Notes under the pieces: model-generated
Seen by the model: the letters and a program-made list of their open reading frames with translations, nothing else
The model's database searches: none
Told to the model about the DNA's origin: nothing
Shown here: piece after piece, positions 5,665-9,772 of the stretch
Numbering within the stretch: the stretch's first letter is position 1
How the letters are laid out: every line of letters starts with the position of its first letter
Assembly (NCBI GenBank): GCA_017613855.1
Contig: JAGACY010000413.1
Span: 1 to 9,772 of the forward strand
Reading direction: 5' to 3'
Length of the DNA: 9,772 nucleotides
Source of the DNA: Pseudomonadota bacterium
GTDB lineage: Bacteria > Myxococcota > Bradymonadia > UBA4248
Position numbers and translations under genes: made by a program

Positions 5665-7944
5665 TTATTCCTGTCTGAGTCCAAAGCGTGTACGCACAAG
5701 TGATTCAATTTCGTTCATCAGAGAAGTTCGTTCGAAGGTTTCGGCGGGTTTGATGTGATATTCATCAAACAAAGGCTCAAACAAACAGGCGGGAACACTC
5801 AATTTTAAAGCAGCGGCAGCCAACTGATCAATATCATTTTCACTGAGTTTCGGAAAAGGCAACTGACGTATTAAAAAGAGTTTTAAATTTGTATTAATAT
5901 ATTGTCGTGCAATGGTATTGAGGAGTTTTGTGTTGGCGACTGCCATCATTGCAAGTGCGTATTTGAGTTCCCGATTGTGCGGACGCGTTTCGACAAGTGC
6001 ACTGTTTGCCACGACGCATTGGGGCGGGAGCAGTGCGAAAACGGATTTTTCTGACTCGGCAGCATGAATGGTGCTTCGGCATGCAATGCGATAATGATTC
6101 ATTCCAGAAATGCGCTGCTGTGATTTTCCGTCGAGAATAAATTGTTGATAATTAAACAGGAAACGCACATTGTCCTTAATACCGGCATTATACGCGGCAA
6201 AAGACCCTTTTTCATGAAAGACGAGCAGTCCTTTTTGAGCCAGCTGTGTATGAAGAGGTTCGAGGCGTGCATCGGCATGAGACGGGCAAAAAACGGCAGC
6301 ATCCAATATATAATTTGCACAAATTGTTACATTAATTTCCTGCCCGAGTGATATATGATGATGGTCCATATAATGACCGAAATTGTCGGCATTCATTTCG
6401 AGTTGTGCAAGGCGTTGCGTTTCGGCATGATCTGTAATTTCAGCAACAATGGCACCATGTTTACCGAGACTGATTTCAGCGGGGCATATTTGTGTTTGAT
6501 GATGATGCCGTGCTGCTTTGAGTTCATGGACTGAAGTATATCCAAATCCTGTTTCTACAAGAGGATTTACGACTGTACATTTTTCTGTTTTTAAGAGGCA
6601 AAAACGCATTCCGGAGGCGACGTCCCTGAAAATGCGTTTTGTATTATTAAAGCCGAATAAGAAATGTGGCCTTGCATGTTCAAACATGAGCATGCGTTCG
6701 GGGGCGGTACCGTGATTGGCATAAAAGGCGTTTGGCAAAACAGCGCCAATGTAACCACCGGTTTTGGTGAGCAGCCATGCACGTTCCAAAAACATAGCAT
6801 AGGCATCGATATGTCCGGAAATGTGTGCATCCAGACCGCACATTTTTCTAGCAGATGTTTGTATAATGCGTTTGCGCAGTTCTGTATTCTCATGTTCGAA
6901 CTGCAGCCATTTGGGTTCGAGGTCTGCTTCGAGCAATTTAACCGCTTCGGCGCGTTCAAATCGATTTTTATATTTGGATTCATCGAGAAAAGATCGATAC
7001 CATGCACGCCGATTGAGAACCAGTTTGTTCCATGGAGGATTCATTAATATGATATCGAAACCATAGGCATGAGCGCTGAATACATCGGGAAAAGCTTTTT
7101 CGATCTGAAAAGGTGCAAAAACGCCTTTTTCATTGAAATCATCTTTTAAAAACTGCCACTGATGCTGAATAAACCACTCTTTTATATTAACAGGATTAAT
7201 GTGTGGGGAATTTAAATCGATATTGAGATGACAGAACAACGGCGACGCAATGGCATTGCCGCAGGCAAAATGAGACAAAAACTGTTCAGCTTTTGTATTG
7301 GCAATATGTTTAAACGTCTGACGAACGATCTGTACTGCACGATTATTTTTATCGATTCCGTAAATACAATGCATCGCATAGTGCTGCAAAAGAAAGTTCG
7401 ATATATTTTGAAGTGATTGCCGTTTGCGTTTAACAGCATTTGTCGTCTTTGAATGTGAAATGATTATATTATGATTGTATAAATGATTCAGAAGATTAGA
7501 AGTAATATCCTGATGTCTTATTTTAATGGATAAGCGTTTTCCTGCCTGTACCATACATTCGAGCGCACGAATGAGAAATGCCCCCGTGCCCATGGCAGGA
7601 TCGAGTATCTTAAGGTTTTTAAGGCGTTTATAAGCTTCTCTGGGAGGATATGCATTTAGGGGTTCAACGATGCAGCTCCGGGCAAGAAATCTGACAATAT
7701 CGTCAGGGGTATAAAACGCTCCCGAGTCTTTTCGGGCTACATATCGCTGAGCTTCACCATTGGTGGTATTTTTTCCGGGATGATCTATTGCAAAATCGAA
7801 TTGTCTGTTGAGATCAACCAGGAAATCGATGTCCTTCGAATGGTGAAGGGCATCGGCATGGATTTGCAGCAGAGCCTGTGTTTCTTCATGGTTGTCCAGG
7901 CTCTGAGCAATGAGTGCTTTCAGTTTTTTTTTAATAATTTTCAT
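5665..7944 (-). CDS. Eco57I-like N6-adenine DNA methyltransferase, no nuclease domain seen
   Basis: This 759-residue protein has the layout of gamma-type adenine methyltransferases. SGAFYTP at 74-80 is motif X, DPAMGTGAFL at 115-124 is the AdoMet-binding motif I, GIDKN at 196-200 has the acidic residue expected next, CGNAI is at 228-232, and the catalytic NPPW is at 302-305. A region after 395 (GGYIGAVLPNAF, FNNTKRIF) matches the Eco57I/type IIG core. The C-terminal part (about 500-720) looks like a TaqI-style target-recognition domain ending in LIRQLPFPKL. I see no PD-(D/E)xK or other nuclease motif at the short N-terminus and no restriction gene next door, so it is probably a solitary methyltransferase; a remnant of a type IIG enzyme is possible. 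It follows the M2 peptidase gene after 13 bp and lacks a clear Shine-Dalgarno, suggesting translational coupling. By eye it is AT-richer than the peptidase gene, notably around 7380-7560, which may indicate transfer. Confidence 0.85.
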   Translation of the reverse strand: MKIIKKKLKALIAQSLDNHEETQALLQIHADALHHSKDIDFLVDLNRQFDFAIDHPGKNTTNGEAQRYVARKDSGAFYTPDDIVRFLARSCIVEPLNAYPPREAYKRLKNLKILDPAMGTGAFLIRALECMVQAGKRLSIKIRHQDITSNLLNHLYNHNIIISHSKTTNAVKRKRQSLQNISNFLLQHYAMHCIYGIDKNNRAVQIVRQTFKHIANTKAEQFLSHFACGNAIASPLFCHLNIDLNSPHINPVNIKEWFIQHQWQFLKDDFNEKGVFAPFQIEKAFPDVFSAHAYGFDIILMNPPWNKLVLNRRAWYRSFLDESKYKNRFERAEAVKLLEADLEPKWLQFEHENTELRKRIIQTSARKMCGLDAHISGHIDAYAMFLERAWLLTKTGGYIGAVLPNAFYANHGTAPERMLMFEHARPHFLFGFNNTKRIFRDVASGMRFCLLKTEKCTVVNPLVETGFGYTSVHELKAARHHHQTQICPAEISLGKHGAIVAEITDHAETQRLAQLEMNADNFGHYMDHHHISLGQEINVTICANYILDAAVFCPSHADARLEPLHTQLAQKGLLVFHEKGSFAAYNAGIKDNVRFLFNYQQFILDGKSQQRISGMNHYRIACRSTIHAAESEKSVFALLPPQCVVANSALVETRPHNRELKYALAMMAVANTKLLNTIARQYINTNLKLFLIRQLPFPKLSENDIDQLAAAALKLSVPACLFEPLFDEYHIKPAETFERTSLMNEIESLVRTRFGLRQE

Positions 7945-7957
7945 GGATCATGAAATG

Positions 7958-9772
7958 CTAGAATCCGCAGGTTCTGCCTTTATTTTGCTCATCCAGGAAT
8001 GCTTTGAGGGGTTCGTAGTATTCGAGCATGGCTGCGGCAGACATTTTAGGCGATCCGGTCATCTCTTCGAGTGTCTTTTGCCAGGGTTGTGAGGCGCCTT
8101 TGGAGAGCAGATTGATGAGTTTTTGGCCAGCCTCTTTGCTGTTGAAGATCGAGCATTCGTAGAGAGGACCTTTAAATCCGGCAGCGTCACACAGTGCCTT
8201 GTGGAACTGGAATTGCAGAATGCGAGCGATGAAATAGCGCAGATAGGGGGTATTCCCGGGCACATGGTATTTGGCACCGGCATCAAAGTGGGTTTCGTCG
8301 CGGGGTTCCGGTGCAGAGACGCCCTGGAGAGATTCGCGCAGTTTCCACCATTCGGCATTGTAATTTTCGGGGGCAATGGTCCCATCAAAGACATGCCATC
8401 GCCATTCGTCGATGAGCAGCCCAAAGGGCAGGAAGGCGATTTTTTCGAGCGCTGACTGCATTTGCTGATTGATTGTGGTTTCTTTGTTGGACTCGAAACT
8501 ATCCAAAAGCCCGACCTCCTGAAGGTATTTGGGCGTCATTGAGAGTGTGAGCGTGTCGCCGATTCCCTCGTGGAAACCATCGTTTGCCCCGGTTTGATAT
8601 ACAAAAGGCAGGTGGTTATAGTACAAATAATAATAGATATGACCGAGCTCATGCTGAATAGTCATGAGGTTTTCCATATTTGGCTCGATACATACTTTAA
8701 TGCGGACATCGCCCTGTGTATTGAGATCCCATGCACTTGCGTGGCAGACGACTTCGCGGTCTGTGGGTTTGACGAACATCGAATTCACCCAAAAAGACTT
8801 TGGAAGCTGCCGCATACCGAGGGATTGATAGAAATCCTCGCAGAGCTGGACCATTTCGACTGGTTTGAGTTTTTCTGCAATTTTGGGAGAAGGATCGAGG
8901 TTTGGGGCATCGGGGTAGGGAACGACAATGGGGTAAATGTTGTTCCATTCCTGAGCCCACATGTTGCCGAGCAGATGTGCGGGAATCGGCTTATCCTGCG
9001 GGACGACGTCAGTGCCATAGACTTCGCCGAGTTTAGCACGCACATAGCAATGCAATGAATCATAGAGCGGCTTTAATTCTTTCCAAAGTGCCTGGATATC
9101 CTTTTGAAATTCAGCTGCAGGCATGTCATATCCGGCGAGCCATACTTCAGAGAGGTCTTTAAAACCGATGTCGCGTGCGCCTTCGTTGCCGAGTTTGGCG
9201 AATTCCTGGTAGAGTGCGCGTTGATCATCGAAAGCGTTGTGCCAGCCTGTCCATGCTTTTTTGAGCTCATCCGGGTTTCGGCTTTTAATGAGTATATCCG
9301 ATAATTCGCCGATATTCTTGCATTTGTCACCTTCGCAGGCTGTTGCGGCACCATAGTATCCGATAAGTTTTGCACTGATTTCGGCAAGTCTGCTGCGTTT
9401 TGCAGGATCCTTGGGTGGAGGAAGGGCAGTATCTGTGCGGATTTTGTTCCATTGGCGCACCTGATCTGCGCAGGATGCGTCTTCCGCTTTGAATTGATTG
9501 GCCTCTTCGATGAGTTCAGATTGTATAGAAAGCAGTTTTTCGTCGCTTGCCATGGCGGCTGCTTCGGTTTCGGGATTAATATTCGTCATATAATCCCAAT
9601 TTTTTTGTTCGCTCTCTGAGACGGCTTGGCGAAGTGTATCACCGGCATAGTCGACGTATTGGCACATTGGGCATTTGACGGTGCATTCATCCGAGAGTGC
9701 AGCTGTTTTTTGTTCTGCATCTGCAGGTGTTTCGGGGGCTTTGACTGATTTGTTGCAGCCAAAGAGTGCGCA
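7958..9772 (-). CDS. M2-family peptidyl-dipeptidase (ACE-like) lipoprotein, 5' end outside window
   Basis: This zinc metallopeptidase is homologous to angiotensin-converting enzyme, which removes C-terminal dipeptides from peptides. Zinc ligands lie in HELGH (8639-8653), and the third-ligand Glu is in FHEGIGD about 25 residues later. The substrate-binding cluster of ACE (Lys511, His513, Tyr520, Arg522, Tyr523 in testis ACE numbering) is present in order in AKYHVPGNTPYLRYF. The following QFQFHKALCDAAG, NSKEAGQKL and MSAAAML stretches match the family C-terminus closely. The first Met, at 9667, is not the true start: the frame stays open to 9772 and reads CALFGCNKSVKAPE, where LFGC is a lipobox. 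The protein is therefore an exported lipoprotein whose signal peptide begins beyond the window; 604 residues are visible, close to the family's usual single-domain size. All catalytic residues appear intact. It is first in an operon with the methyltransferase. The physiological peptides are unknown; nutrient peptide degradation in the periplasm or at the surface is the likely role. Confidence 0.93.
   Translation of the reverse strand, partial: CALFGCNKSVKAPETPADAEQKTAALSDECTVKCPMCQYVDYAGDTLRQAVSESEQKNWDYMTNINPETEAAAMASDEKLLSIQSELIEEANQFKAEDASCADQVRQWNKIRTDTALPPPKDPAKRSRLAEISAKLIGYYGAATACEGDKCKNIGELSDILIKSRNPDELKKAWTGWHNAFDDQRALYQEFAKLGNEGARDIGFKDLSEVWLAGYDMPAAEFQKDIQALWKELKPLYDSLHCYVRAKLGEVYGTDVVPQDKPIPAHLLGNMWAQEWNNIYPIVVPYPDAPNLDPSPKIAEKLKPVEMVQLCEDFYQSLGMRQLPKSFWVNSMFVKPTDREVVCHASAWDLNTQGDVRIKVCIEPNMENLMTIQHELGHIYYYLYYNHLPFVYQTGANDGFHEGIGDTLTLSMTPKYLQEVGLLDSFESNKETTINQQMQSALEKIAFLPFGLLIDEWRWHVFDGTIAPENYNAEWWKLRESLQGVSAPEPRDETHFDAGAKYHVPGNTPYLRYFIARILQFQFHKALCDAAGFKGPLYECSIFNSKEAGQKLINLLSKGASQPWQKTLEEMTGSPKMSAAAMLEYYEPLKAFLDEQNKGRTCGF

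Noticed and set aside
6591..7007. 138-codon - strand frame inside the methyltransferase gene, and a 127-codon + strand frame at 6664-7047
   Set aside because: Both overlap the catalytic NPPW region of the methyltransferase, which has strong motif support. Neither has a ribosome site or a recognisable motif.
8570..9058. 162-codon + strand frame opposite the M2 peptidase
   Set aside because: It lies antisense across the HELGH-coding region and neighbouring conserved sequence, with no ribosome site and no independent evidence.
9665..9667. ATG at 9667 as the start of the M2 peptidase
   Set aside because: The frame stays open to the window end and encodes a lipobox (LFGC) followed by a typical flexible linker, so the true start lies outside the window.

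Overview
The window looks like a bacterial chromosomal fragment, probably from a Gram-negative deltaproteobacterium-like lineage (Myxococcota/Bradymonadota style). This rests on lipobox signal sequences, a long secreted lipoprotein built from Cys-rich 'C..GC' modules, and a secreted ACE-like M2 peptidase. The lineage is inferred from gene style only; no rRNA or other marker gene is present.

Layout: (1) Positions 1-212 form an almost perfect palindrome centred on a bidirectional terminator. Its left arm carries the last 13 codons of a + strand gene. These encode exactly the same C-terminus as the - strand lipoprotein gene that ends in the right arm, so either two near-identical genes meet tail to tail or the end of the assembly is folded back. 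(2) Positions 170-2752 (-) encode an 860-residue lipoprotein: four 42-residue tandem repeats (an exact 126-bp DNA period), then eight related Cys-rich modules, then three Ig-like domains. (3) Positions 2753-3097 are a divergent intergenic region holding a 92-bp MITE-like element (two-block terminal inverted repeats, ATTTT direct repeats at its borders) and candidate promoters. (4) Positions 3098-5556 (+) carry a CoA-disulfide/persulfide reductase-rhodanese-TusA-DsrE fusion gene. It is split into two reading frames by one missing base in an A run at 4493-4496. (5) Positions 5557-5664 hold two homologous tandem hairpins between convergent genes, one of which is a good terminator for the - strand operon. 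(6) Positions 5665-9772 (-) form a two-gene operon with a 13-bp gap: an ACE-like M2 zinc peptidase lipoprotein (5' end beyond the window) followed by an Eco57I-like N6-adenine DNA methyltransferase with no nuclease domain.

How the genes relate: the split fusion is a one-polypeptide sulfur-handling device. The flavoprotein reduces CoA or protein persulfides/disulfides, and the rhodanese, TusA and DsrE domains each retain the cysteine needed to pass sulfane sulfur. The peptidase and the Cys-rich lipoprotein are both exported, lipid-anchored proteins. The methyltransferase has no restriction partner in view. I see no CRISPR array, tRNA, rRNA or intact transposase. The most informative places to look again are the terminal palindrome, the frameshift in the sulfur-transfer fusion and the MITE-like element.
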